Below are positions 19,138 to 27,309 of a stretch of DNA of 64,000 bases, piece after piece. The translations under genes were made by a program, and so were the position numbers. How positions within the stretch are numbered: position 1 is the first letter of the stretch; each line of letters begins with the position of its first letter. The notes under the pieces were generated by a model, which made no database searches, was not told the DNA's origin, and was given only the letters and a program-made list of their open reading frames with translations. The stretch is from Halanaerobium salsuginis (GTDB lineage: Bacteria > Bacillota > Halanaerobiia > Halanaerobiales > Halanaerobiaceae): the NCBI RefSeq assembly GCF_900114545.1, contig NZ_FOTI01000002.1, positions 96,343 to 160,342 of the forward strand, in the 5' to 3' direction.

Positions 19138-20625
19138 ATGCTCAGATCAACTAAATATAATACGATCCTTTATTTTCTAAGTATATTAAGTTTTATTATT
19201 GGATTTATAATTATTATTCCTTTATTATTAGCAATTTATTTTAAAGAGGGGCAGCAAATATATCAAGCTTTTTTTTATTCAATAATTATTGCTATTTTAA
19301 TTGGTTTATTACTTAAATTACCAACTAAAAAAGAAAAACTTCAGCTTGATTTGTCAACTTCAATGATTCTTTGCACTTTAGGCTGGATATTAGTTTCATT
19401 GTTAGGTTCACTACCTTTTATAATAGGTCTCAATAAAACATTTATTGATGCCCTTTTTGAAGCAGTAAGTGGTTTTACTACAACTGGAATTACTGTTTTT
19501 ACTGGACTAGATTTTATGCCAAAATCTATTATTTTCTGGCGTAGTTTAATTCAACTCCTGGGTGGATTGGGAATTTTGACTTTCTTTTTATTGATATCTT
19601 CAAGAGCAAAAGGACAGACCTGGCAGCTATTTAGTGCAGAAAGTCATAAAATAAATGTAGCTCGACCTGTTCCAAATGTTTTTAAAACTGTTAAAATACT
19701 GTGGCTAATCTATCTGGGTTTTATGCTGCTAGAAACAATTATTTTAAAATTCCTTGGTTTATCATTCTTTGATGCCATGACTCACAGTTTTACTACTCTT
19801 TCTACAGGAGGATTTTCTCATTATGATGCCAGTATTGCTTATTTTAGGAACCATAACTACAGTCATTATATTTTAATTGAATATTTGTTTATATTATTTA
19901 TGTTTTTAGGAGGAGTAAACTTCTTGCTCCATTATAGATTTTTTACCGGTGATTTTAAAAATATAAAAAACAATAATGAGTTAAAGTCATTTTTAAAAAT
20001 AATTATTACAAGCAGTTTATTTATAACTATTATTATAATAATTTTAAAAACAGCAGTTAATATTCCTTTAGAAGAAAAATTTCGAGATAGTCTTTTCCAG
20101 ATAACATCAATTATTACAACAACTGGCTTTGGGACAAAAGATATCAATTCTGCTTTCTTTCCAGCAGCAGCCAGGCAAATATTTTTAGTTTTAATGTTAA
20201 TTGGCGGCTGTGTAGGTTCAACTTCTGGTGGAATAAAAATAATGAGAATTAATATTTTGACTAAATTATTTAAGCGTGAAATTAAAAAAATATACTTATC
20301 AGATCAAGCTATTTTGCCTGTTACACTTGATAATAAAATTATAGAAAATGATGAAATTAATAAACTAGCAGGACTTTTTTACTGCTGGTTGATTATTATA
20401 GTTATAGGAGGAGTTATTACTTCTATATTTTCTGACTTAAATGGCTGGCAGTCCTTTTCAGGAATGTTTTCAGCTATGGGAAATATTGGACCATTTTTTT
20501 TCTCAGTAGAAAAAATGGCTTCTCTTTCGCCAATAATTAAACTTACTTATATAATTGGTATGTTAGCTGGTAGATTAGAGATTCTACCAATTATAGTTAT
20601 CTTCAGCCGTAAAACATGGGAGTAG
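19138..20625 (+). CDS. trkH: Trk-type potassium uptake protein TrkH (KtrB/TrkH family)
   Basis: Membrane channel-transporter that takes up K+ under control of TrkA. The four pore-loop repeats are visible: SGFTTTGITVF, FTTLSTGGFSHYD, ITTTGFGTKDIN and the degenerate MGNIGPFF. The 495-aa protein has about ten membrane helices; GGCVGSTSGGIKIMR is the conserved helix-break segment. GGGAGGTAATCT precedes the ATG. It is co-directional with trkA 29 nt downstream and divergent from dprA. Potassium uptake fits a halophile that balances external salt with K+, but that link is inference. Confidence 0.95.
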   Translation: MLRSTKYNTILYFLSILSFIIGFIIIIPLLLAIYFKEGQQIYQAFFYSIIIAILIGLLLKLPTKKEKLQLDLSTSMILCTLGWILVSLLGSLPFIIGLNKTFIDALFEAVSGFTTTGITVFTGLDFMPKSIIFWRSLIQLLGGLGILTFFLLISSRAKGQTWQLFSAESHKINVARPVPNVFKTVKILWLIYLGFMLLETIILKFLGLSFFDAMTHSFTTLSTGGFSHYDASIAYFRNHNYSHYILIEYLFILFMFLGGVNFLLHYRFFTGDFKNIKNNNELKSFLKIIITSSLFITIIIIILKTAVNIPLEEKFRDSLFQITSIITTTGFGTKDINSAFFPAAARQIFLVLMLIGGCVGSTSGGIKIMRINILTKLFKREIKKIYLSDQAILPVTLDNKIIENDEINKLAGLFYCWLIIIVIGGVITSIFSDLNGWQSFSGMFSAMGNIGPFFFSVEKMASLSPIIKLTYIIGMLAGRLEILPIIVIFSRKTWE

Positions 20626-20654
20626 TTATTTAAGTAATAAAGGAGGAAATAATA

Positions 20655-21371
20655 ATGTATATAGTTATTGCTGGTGGTGGGATAGCTGGGCGTAACTTGA
20701 CCAAAAAATTAGTCCAGAATCATGATGTAATTGTAATTGAAAAAGAACAAAATGTTGCTGAAAAAATCTATAGTCGTTATGGAGCAATCACTATCTTGGG
20801 AAGTGCAACTAGGATTGATATTTTAAGGGAAGCAGGTATAGAAAAATGTGATGTAGCAATTGCAGTGATGAGGGATGACGCCGCTAATTTATCTTTTGCC
20901 TTATTGGCTAAAAATTTTGGAGCTGAGAAAATTTTAGTTAGAATGAGAGAGCCAGAATATAAGCAGGCTTATCAAATGGCTGGTGCTACTAATATTGCTG
21001 CAACCATGGAATTAATGGTTGATAGCTTTGTCACAGATATTGAAGAACCAGAGGTTAAGAAAGTTGCTTCTCTTGGCGATGGAAAAGCTGAAGTATCAAT
21101 TCTAACTATCCCTAAACAATCAAAAATTGCAGGGATGAAAATTTCAGAAGTTGTCAGTCAGCCTCATTTCCCTGAAAACTGTGTGATTGCTGGTATTTAT
21201 GATAAAGCACAAGATAAATACATTGTCCCCCGGGGTAATAAAGAAATTTTTGTTGGTAATCAAGTTTTTTTAGTAGCTTCTAAAGAAGATATGAAAGAAG
21301 CAGCTAAAATACTTCTAGCAAGTGAAAGTAATAATAAATTCTGGCAGTTAAAAAACAAATCTCAATCTTGA
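20655..21371 (+). CDS. trkA: Trk potassium uptake regulatory subunit TrkA
   Basis: Peripheral cytoplasmic gating subunit of the K+ transporter. An N-terminal RCK_N Rossmann domain binds NAD(H) or ATP: GGGIAGRNLTKKL at residues 7-19, acidic Glu at the end of the second strand (VIEKE), and GSATRIDIL. The C-terminal RCK_C domain (~140-220) begins near VSILTIPKQSKIAGMKISE. The 238-aa protein is single-unit (one RCK_N/RCK_C pair), unlike the duplicated E. coli TrkA, with a short tail. AGGAGG precedes the ATG. A strong terminator follows. Confidence 0.95.
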   Translation: MYIVIAGGGIAGRNLTKKLVQNHDVIVIEKEQNVAEKIYSRYGAITILGSATRIDILREAGIEKCDVAIAVMRDDAANLSFALLAKNFGAEKILVRMREPEYKQAYQMAGATNIAATMELMVDSFVTDIEEPEVKKVASLGDGKAEVSILTIPKQSKIAGMKISEVVSQPHFPENCVIAGIYDKAQDKYIVPRGNKEIFVGNQVFLVASKEDMKEAAKILLASESNNKFWQLKNKSQS

Positions 21372-21408
21372 TTTAAAAAACTGTTAAAAATTCAAATTTT
21401 AAGTATTA

Positions 21409-21445
21409 AAAACCTGAGTAATTAAAATAATTACTCAGGTTTTGA
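21409..21445. terminator. Bidirectional terminator between trkA and the SIMPL-domain gene
   Basis: Perfect 14-bp stem (21411-21424 with 21428-21441), 3-nt loop, flanked by an A run on the left and T run on the right, so it can act in both directions between the convergent genes. Confidence 0.9.
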
Positions 21446-21481
21446 TATTTATTAATAAATTTATTTAAAATAAAATTTAGA

Positions 21482-22246
21482 TTAATAAAGTTCTATTTCA
21501 GCTGATAAAGAAACATTAATTTCTACATCTTCCTTAGCCAATGGAACTTCTGAAAATTCCTGACTATTATCTGCCCTACTGGCTGATTTCATTAAATTAA
21601 CCCGATAAATATTTTGGTTACCAAAATTAATTTCTTTAATTCTATAATTTTCTTTACCTAAATTATCAGCCATAAACTTCGCTTTTTCTTTCAGACTATT
21701 AATAGCCATTGTTGTTACTTCATTTAGAGCTTGATTATTATCTCTTAAATCATAATTTAAACTCACTACTCTATTAGCTCCTGCATTTAATAATTGAGCA
21801 ATTAAGACAGGCAATCTATCTAAATCAGAAGTTGTAAATTTAATCTGATTTGTCACACGATAATAGACTGTCTTTTGATCATTATCATTATATCTTGTAT
21901 AAGGATAAACTCTATATTGATCAGTAGCAACTTTTTCTAAATCATTACTTTCCAGCAAAGCCATTAAATTATTAACAACTTTGTTATTAGCTTCTACTGC
22001 TGTTGCCTGAGAAGCACTTTCATTTTCAAATCCAATTACAACATCAGCTATTTCTGGTACATATTCTTTTGTCTGGTTAATACTCAAATTTGTCTTAATA
22101 GTATCTTCAGCAGAACTTAAATTATTATTTAACTCTGCTGTCTGTTCTTGACCAGCTGGATTATTAAAATATAAACCATTAACTACCAGAACTGATAACA
22201 AAATTAAGGCAATAAAGACTAATAATAAACCAATATTTTTATTCAT
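21482..22246 (-). CDS. SIMPL-domain (DUF541) exported or membrane-anchored protein
   Basis: An N-terminal hydrophobic segment (~residues 6-26, LLLVFIALILLSVLVVNGLYF region) acts as signal or anchor; the rest is extracytoplasmic. The SIMPL domain covers ~55-254, with typical features: VVIGFENESASQATAVEANN at the start, YRVTNQIKFTTSDLDRLPVLIAQLLNAGANRV in the middle, and an acidic end EDVEINVSLSAEIELY. Members form oligomeric periplasmic assemblies such as BP26; no biochemical role is established here. The ATG at 22246 has GGAGGG. Whether it belongs with the TonB cluster upstream is unclear: a 221-nt gap separates them and holds no gene. Confidence 0.85.
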   Translation of the reverse strand: MNKNIGLLLVFIALILLSVLVVNGLYFNNPAGQEQTAELNNNLSSAEDTIKTNLSINQTKEYVPEIADVVIGFENESASQATAVEANNKVVNNLMALLESNDLEKVATDQYRVYPYTRYNDNDQKTVYYRVTNQIKFTTSDLDRLPVLIAQLLNAGANRVVSLNYDLRDNNQALNEVTTMAINSLKEKAKFMADNLGKENYRIKEINFGNQNIYRVNLMKSASRADNSQEFSEVPLAKEDVEINVSLSAEIELY

Positions 22247-22467
22247 TTAAAATCCCTCCATTTTTACTTTTCTATATCTTGCTAAATAATAAAGATATCT
22301 TATAATTTAAATATAAACTAAATTAATTACCAGCCTAAGAAATTTAAAAAAATTAGCCGATTAATTATATATTTCTCATAAAAAAGTTAAAATCCTCTAT
22401 TTAAAACTGCTTTTTTAAATTTGACAAAGAGTTTATTTATTATCTCAAAAAAATTCCAGCTCACAAG

Positions 22468-22866
22468 TTATTTTAAATCATGTAAAGTAAATGATATTTT
22501 AGTAAAACCACTTGTTTTTAATAGATCTATTAATTTAATTATTGCCGCAAATTCAGTCTTCTGATCAGCATAAATCTTAACATCTAACTTATCTTTCTGA
22601 TTTAAATTTGCCAGAACCTTAATTAGCCCGGAACTGTTATAAGAATGTTTTTGATAATAAATAACATTATTTTCATCTAGAAAAAAATTTAAATAATCAT
22701 TATTAACCTGTTCTCCAAACTTCGCCTGAGGAATTTCTATCTGATAAACAGATTCTTCCCCCTGTAAAGTTGAGGCGGCAATAAAAAAAATTAATAATAA
22801 AAAAACAACATCAATTAAGGGAGCTAGATTAAAAAGTGATTTTTCAGGTTTAGGCTGATACTTCAT
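22468..22866 (-). CDS. exbD: Biopolymer transport protein ExbD
   Basis: Inner-membrane partner of ExbB that couples proton motive force to TonB. It has one N-terminal membrane helix carrying the family signature APLIDVVFLLLIFF (residues ~15-28), where the Asp19 proton-binding residue is present, and a periplasmic domain to 132 aa. The ATG at 22866 overlaps exbB by 17 nt. It is the last gene of btuB-tonB-exbB-exbD. Confidence 0.93.
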   Translation of the reverse strand: MKYQPKPEKSLFNLAPLIDVVFLLLIFFIAASTLQGEESVYQIEIPQAKFGEQVNNDYLNFFLDENNVIYYQKHSYNSSGLIKVLANLNQKDKLDVKIYADQKTEFAAIIKLIDLLKTSGFTKISFTLHDLK

Positions 22867-23530
22867 TAGTAGTCAGCTCCTCTTCAAATTCAGGCAAATC
22901 GGACTCAATTTGTTTACTTAAATCTATTTTCTTTTTAAAGTATGCTTCAATTTCTAATTCTAGATTTAATAACTGATTACGTAATTTTTTAATTTTAGCA
23001 TAGTAAAAATAATAAAACCCTGCAGCTGGAATAGAAATTAATAAACCAGCAGCAGTAGTAAATAAAGCCTCATAAATTCCAGTAGCAAGCTGTTCAGGAT
23101 TAATATTGCTAGCCAAAATTTGAAATGTTTTAATCATCCCAGTGACAGTGCCTAATAAACCTAGAGTAGGACTTATCTGAGCTAAAAAATATAAAAGTCC
23201 TAATCCCCTTTCCAACTCTGGCAGCTTTTTTATCTCTTCTGCTTCCAGATAAAGTTTAAATTCCTGCCAGGTAATTGGTTTTTTCTTTAAAACCTGACTG
23301 TAAATAGCTCCAGCCAGACCCTGTTTTTTTAAATAGTCACCTGGAGATAGCTGTTCAGATTTTTTAAAATAAAAATTATTTAATAAGACTAAATAACTAT
23401 TTTTTTTTAGCTGCCGATAATTAAGTAAAAAAAACAAGCCTCTTTCTATAATAATAAATATAGTTAAAAAAGCTGTTATCAAAAGTGGATATGCAGTTAA
23501 ACCTGCTTTAGCTATAAATTGACTTAACAT
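22850..23530 (-). CDS. exbB: MotA/TolQ/ExbB proton channel family protein ExbB
   Basis: Forms the pentameric proton channel of the TonB energiser. Three membrane helices: one near the N-terminus (~10-32) and two in the conserved C-terminal half, GLLYFLAQISPTLGLLGTVTGMIKTFQ and IYEALFTTAAGLLISIPAAGFYYFYY. These hold the small-residue and Thr pattern of the family. Length 226 aa. The ATG at 23530 has GGAGG. It could be TolQ by sequence alone, but the adjacent tonB and receptor favour ExbB. Confidence 0.92.
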   Translation of the reverse strand: MLSQFIAKAGLTAYPLLITAFLTIFIIIERGLFFLLNYRQLKKNSYLVLLNNFYFKKSEQLSPGDYLKKQGLAGAIYSQVLKKKPITWQEFKLYLEAEEIKKLPELERGLGLLYFLAQISPTLGLLGTVTGMIKTFQILASNINPEQLATGIYEALFTTAAGLLISIPAAGFYYFYYAKIKKLRNQLLNLELEIEAYFKKKIDLSKQIESDLPEFEEELTTNEVSA

Positions 23531-23543
23531 TATTTACCTCCAT

Positions 23544-24566
23544 TCATTCCAACTTAAAAGTAATTGGTATTTTAACTTTTACAGTAACTTTTTGCCCGGA
23601 AAGTTGAGCTGGCTCAAAAACTATCTTATTAGCTGCCTCTAGTGCAGCCTGATCAAATGCAGTGAAACCAGAACTTTTAGCTAACTCTGGCTTAATAGCT
23701 TGACCAGTCTTATCAATTATCAAACTAATAATTACAGTTCCCTCTATATTTCTTTTTTGTAGCTGTACAGGATAAGCTGGTTGTTTAAATTCTAAAACAG
23801 TTGGTTTCTGTATTGCACTATTTTGATTGCTAGTTAAGTCATATACTTTTGAAGCTTGATCGGTAGATGATTTAGACTTTTGATTAGTTTTAGCAGCAGT
23901 TGAATTTAACTTTACAACATCAGATTTGAGCTCTTTTTTAAACTTATATTTATCATTCAATTTATTTTGCTGTTTTTTTACTATCTCATTATCCGGCTCA
24001 AGATCATTTTTATTTTGCTGATTAGTCTGATCTTTTTTCAACTCTGCTAAATATTGAGCAAGGTCAAACTTTTGAGAGTCAGTTTTAGCTTTATCCTTTT
24101 TAGCCTGGCTAATTTTGGTTTCAGTTTTATCATCAGCTTGCAGTTTTTTTTCAGGCTGCTTAATTGCTGAGCTTAGCTTTGAATTATTAGTTGTTTTTTT
24201 CTCAGATTTGTTAATTTTTAATTTATCGCTATTAGGCTCTGCTTCTTTATTTATTAATTCAGCTGAATTAACAGAAGTCATCTTTGCTGGTGCTTTTTGC
24301 TGCTGGCTGGAGTTAGTTTTGAGTGGCATTTTATGTTCAACTTTAGCTGAATTATTTTCAGGTTGTTTAATTAATTTCTTTTTATCTGTTTTAGTTTTCT
24401 GCTGAATCTTATTTGCCTTTGATAATTGGAGCTGTAATTTAAGCTCTAATTTTATTGAATATTTTTCTGCTGTCACTAATAAAGAAAAAGAATTTTTTTC
24501 TATCAATAAAAAAATAAACAGAGATAATAATAAAGCTACTATATAGATCAACTTATCTTTCTTCAT
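23544..24566 (-). CDS. tonB: TonB family energy-transducing protein with a Lys/Gln-rich linker
   Basis: Spans the periplasm and pulls on outer-membrane receptors. An N-terminal membrane anchor (residues ~5-22) is followed by a very long linker (~45-255) rich in Lys, Gln, Asn, Ser and Glu rather than the usual Pro repeats, and a TonB C-terminal domain (~260-340). That domain has the AYP motif, GTVIISLIIDKTGQ and a terminal IPITFKLE strand. Length 340 aa. Long lysine-rich linkers may reflect AT-rich codons, salt adaptation or both. The ATG at 24566 has GGAG. Confidence 0.9.
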   Translation of the reverse strand: MKKDKLIYIVALLLSLFIFLLIEKNSFSLLVTAEKYSIKLELKLQLQLSKANKIQQKTKTDKKKLIKQPENNSAKVEHKMPLKTNSSQQQKAPAKMTSVNSAELINKEAEPNSDKLKINKSEKKTTNNSKLSSAIKQPEKKLQADDKTETKISQAKKDKAKTDSQKFDLAQYLAELKKDQTNQQNKNDLEPDNEIVKKQQNKLNDKYKFKKELKSDVVKLNSTAAKTNQKSKSSTDQASKVYDLTSNQNSAIQKPTVLEFKQPAYPVQLQKRNIEGTVIISLIIDKTGQAIKPELAKSSGFTAFDQAALEAANKIVFEPAQLSGQKVTVKVKIPITFKLE

Positions 24567-24591
24567 TATTATCTCCTTTCTTTAACTAAGC

Positions 24592-26400
24592 TTAAAAAGT
24601 AGTACTTAAGTTAAACATAAAATTTCTTCCAGGCATTGGATAGCCATTATTAATCTGGTAATCCCTGTCAAATAAATTATCAATACTTATTTTGAATTTA
24701 TAATTATTATTAAATAACTGAATTTGTTTAATAATATTTAAATTACAAATTGTATAATTATCTAGATCATCAACTCTGCCACTTACATGACTTATTTTAA
24801 AATTAATTGAATAATTAGCTGGCTGATAAATTAAAATCAGATTATTATAATTTTGATCTTCAAGTAATCGATCTGTGTTTTTATCTCTACTATCTAAATA
24901 AGTATGCTGATACTCAAGTTTAAACTTATCAGTTAAAGATTTACTTAAGTTAAGTTCTATTCCATCTGCTTGAGCCTCATCGACATTACTAGGGCGCCAG
25001 ATTTTATCATCTTGAGCCGCCCAATCAATTAAATTATCTGATTCTCGCCGAAAAAAACTAAGATTTAAGCCAAATGAATTATAATTAGACTTATAACCAA
25101 TCTCATATGATTTCGACTCCTCAGCCTCCAGATCAGAATTCCCTTCTGAATATTTGGTTTTAGGCCAGTATAAGTCATTAAAAGTAGGTGTTCTGTATGC
25201 TTCCCCATAACTAAAGAAAAGATTATTATGGCGATTTAATTTATAGACCAACCCAATCCGGGGACTCGTTGCTGAACCAAATTTTTCATGATCATCATAT
25301 CTTAAACCCGCATTAACAGTTATTCTTTCTGCTAACTTAATTTTATCATTTAAATAAACTGATTTAGTTACAAAATCATGCTTACCATTATCACTACTAT
25401 CAATTTTATCTTTATTATATTCAACTCCATAACTTAATGTGTTTCTAGCAAAGTATTGAATTTGATTAAGATTGTAGCTTAGTTCTTTTGTTTTATGATC
25501 TGATTCACCAGAAATTGTTGTATCCTCATCATAAATCTGATTCTGGTCTTTATAATAAATTACTAACTCCGTATCTTTATGGGCAAGCTGATTAAGCAGT
25601 TTGAGCTGATAAGTATTTCTTTTAGTTTCTTGTTCTGCCTCAGGAGTTGGGGTACTGATAGTACCTGGTATATCTTTTTGAGAATCATGATAATTTAATG
25701 CAAAAAGTAGTTTAGTATTAGGTGTTAGTGATCTGTTAATTTTAGTGCTTAAAAAATAACGATCTAGCTCATCATGATCAGTATCATCTCTAAATCCAGC
25801 TGAATTAAGGCTGCCAAAAGAAAATACTATATCCCCTTTATTTAGTCTAGTTCCATAATTAAAAGAAGTCTGATAAGTATTAGCAGAACCCATCCCTAAA
25901 ACAAGTTCTGATTTTTGCAGATCTGCAGCAGTCTTAGTAATTATATTAACTACACCCCCAAGAGCGTTGGCTCCATATACTGCAGAGGCTGGACCTTTAA
26001 TAATTTCAACCTTTTTTACATTACCTAATAAAATCTGTGCTAAATCAAATTCACCGTTCTGACTACTATTTATTTTTTGACCATCAAGTAAAATAAGGAC
26101 CTGACTAGCACTTGAACCTCTGACATGAATTGTTTTTTGACCACCAGGCCCACCATTATCTTTAATTTGAATTCCAGCGCTATTTTTTAATAAATCACCT
26201 AAATTATTAGCTTGACTATTAGCTATTTGCTCCTCATCAATAATTTCAATGTTAATTGGAAGATCAAAACTATCTTCCTGATAACGATTTGCTGTTACAA
26301 CTAATTGCTCCAGTTCCATAATTTCTGCTGCTGCTCCACTTACAGATACAATTAAAATTAAAATTGCTGTAAGCATGACTAAAAATAATCTTTTAAACAT
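24592..26400 (-). CDS. btuB: TonB-dependent outer membrane receptor, BtuB-like (probable cobalamin uptake)
   Basis: Outer-membrane beta-barrel transporter. A signal peptide (~1-25, ending AAA) is followed by a TonB box (~30-37, LEQLVVTA) and a plug domain (~40-150) with HVRGSSASQVLILLDG and VEIIKGPASAVYGANALGGVVNIITK. A 22-strand-type barrel follows, ending in Phe (LSTTF), the usual insertion signal. At 602 aa it is BtuB-sized. The assignment to cobalamin rests on the riboswitch directly upstream, a family-typical link. The ATG at 26400 has GGAGG. Its presence requires an outer membrane. Confidence 0.9.
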   Translation of the reverse strand: MFKRLFLVMLTAILILIVSVSGAAAEIMELEQLVVTANRYQEDSFDLPINIEIIDEEQIANSQANNLGDLLKNSAGIQIKDNGGPGGQKTIHVRGSSASQVLILLDGQKINSSQNGEFDLAQILLGNVKKVEIIKGPASAVYGANALGGVVNIITKTAADLQKSELVLGMGSANTYQTSFNYGTRLNKGDIVFSFGSLNSAGFRDDTDHDELDRYFLSTKINRSLTPNTKLLFALNYHDSQKDIPGTISTPTPEAEQETKRNTYQLKLLNQLAHKDTELVIYYKDQNQIYDEDTTISGESDHKTKELSYNLNQIQYFARNTLSYGVEYNKDKIDSSDNGKHDFVTKSVYLNDKIKLAERITVNAGLRYDDHEKFGSATSPRIGLVYKLNRHNNLFFSYGEAYRTPTFNDLYWPKTKYSEGNSDLEAEESKSYEIGYKSNYNSFGLNLSFFRRESDNLIDWAAQDDKIWRPSNVDEAQADGIELNLSKSLTDKFKLEYQHTYLDSRDKNTDRLLEDQNYNNLILIYQPANYSINFKISHVSGRVDDLDNYTICNLNIIKQIQLFNNNYKFKISIDNLFDRDYQINNGYPMPGRNFMFNLSTTF

Positions 26401-26466
26401 TTTACTCCTCCTTGTTTTTGGTCTTGCTCACAGCCAAACTTCGATAAAGACTAACCCTATTATAAA

Positions 26467-26497
26467 ATAAAAAACACCCTACATTATTGCGGGTGCT
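26467..26497 (-). terminator. Riboswitch expression platform terminator
   Basis: GCACCC (26491-26496) pairs with GGGTGT-type bases (26472-26477) on the minus strand, followed by six T. It lies between the cobalamin aptamer and the receptor gene, at the place where premature termination would silence btuB-tonB-exbBD. Confidence 0.7.
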
Positions 26498-26509
26498 TAA
26501 TTAATAAAT

Positions 26510-26716
26510 TAGCCCACAACCAATCCTGTCTCGAAGATGGCCGTTATCTCTCCAGGCAGGTCTCCTGACTTTAGCAGCAATAATTATGACTACCAATTAA
26601 CCTTCCCTGTAAATTATATACAAGTGGTTTTAAACTGGTTAACTGCTTAACAGTGGCGGACCCGTTCAGGAATTTCACCTGATTCCCTATTATCTTCTTT
26701 AATTAAGAAGCACCTA
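26510..26716 (-). ncRNA. Cobalamin (B12) riboswitch
   Basis: Read on the minus strand, the leader contains the B12 box AAGTCAGGAGACCTGCCTGG (26552-26571). It also has the conserved 5' core GGGAATCAGGTGAAATTCC, the GGTCCGCCACTGT segment (about 26645-26695) and the GGAAGG block near 26604. The order and spacing are those of the RF00174 family. It sits in the leader of the TonB-dependent receptor and normally turns expression off when adenosyl- or methylcobalamin binds. Confidence 0.95.
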
Positions 26717-26734
26717 AAAAGAAAACATTATTCA

Positions 26735-26762
26735 CTTATACTACTATTATTTCTGGTTTCAA
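26735..26762 (-). promoter_or_regulatory. Promoter of the riboswitch-btuB-tonB-exbBD unit
   Basis: On the minus strand, -35 TTGAAA (26757-26762), a 16-bp spacer and -10 TATAAG (26735-26740). The start near 26728 places the riboswitch at the very 5' end of the transcript. Confidence 0.65.
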
Positions 26763-26812
26763 CTTAAAAAACCTCTATTTTTGCTTAAAAAAACAGTTCA
26801 AACTTAAATGTT

Positions 26813-26851
26813 CTTTTATTAATTAAATTTAAAAAATTTAATTAATAAAAG
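26813..26851. repeat. Perfect 18-bp AT-rich palindrome in the btuB/yraN divergent gap
   Basis: Arms 26813-26830 and 26834-26851 are exact complements around AAA. It is composed almost only of A and T. It could be a regulator operator, a cruciform or a transcript-end hairpin; no T run longer than seven follows directly on either side. Confidence 0.6.
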
Positions 26852-26910
26852 AGGTATTTCTATTTTTTTACATAATTATATAATATATCCTTTAAATAGA
26901 GGTGATAAAT

Positions 26911-27276
26911 TTGGCTTTTCATAATAAATTGGGGAAATTGGGTGAACAAATTGCCTGTAATTACTTATTAAAAATGAAATATTCAATTATTGAACAAAAT
27001 CATAGAAATAAATTTGGCGAAATTGATATCATTGCCCGGCAGAAAAATCTACTTATTTTTGTAGAGGTTAAAAGCAGAAGTTCAGAGGAATTTGTTAATT
27101 TAAATTACAGCCTTCGCAAACAGCAAATAAAACATCTCAAAAAGGCTGGCAGCTATTACTTTATCGAAAAAAAACTTAAGCTTTTAAATTATCGCTACGA
27201 CTTAATTCTGCTTAAAATAGATTGCAAACAAAAACAAGTCACTAAATTTAGCCATTTAAAAAATATAATCAATTAA
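26911..27276 (+). CDS. yraN: YraN/UPF0102 family nuclease-like protein
   Basis: Small protein with a PD-(D/E)XK-type fold; the biological role is unknown. Conserved family blocks: KLGKLGEQIACNYL, HRNKFGEIDIIARQ and LIFVEVKSRSS, giving the candidate catalytic residues E (GEID), E-x-K (VEVK). The open frame begins at a GTG at 26902, but that codon is part of the ribosome site GAGGTGAT; TTG at 26911 with 8-nt spacing is the better start (121 aa). It is 33 nt upstream of comM, and yraN near rnhB, comM and rbgA is common in Firmicutes. Confidence 0.9.
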   Translation: MAFHNKLGKLGEQIACNYLLKMKYSIIEQNHRNKFGEIDIIARQKNLLIFVEVKSRSSEEFVNLNYSLRKQQIKHLKKAGSYYFIEKKLKLLNYRYDLILLKIDCKQKQVTKFSHLKNIIN

Positions 27277-27309
27277 AATTTATATATTATGGAAAGGTAG
27301 TGATACTTT

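Noticed and set aside
24115..24405. Plus-strand frame of 96 codons opposite tonB
   Set aside because: It mirrors the Lys/Gln-rich linker on the other strand, giving a Leu/Phe-rich artefact; no ribosome site.
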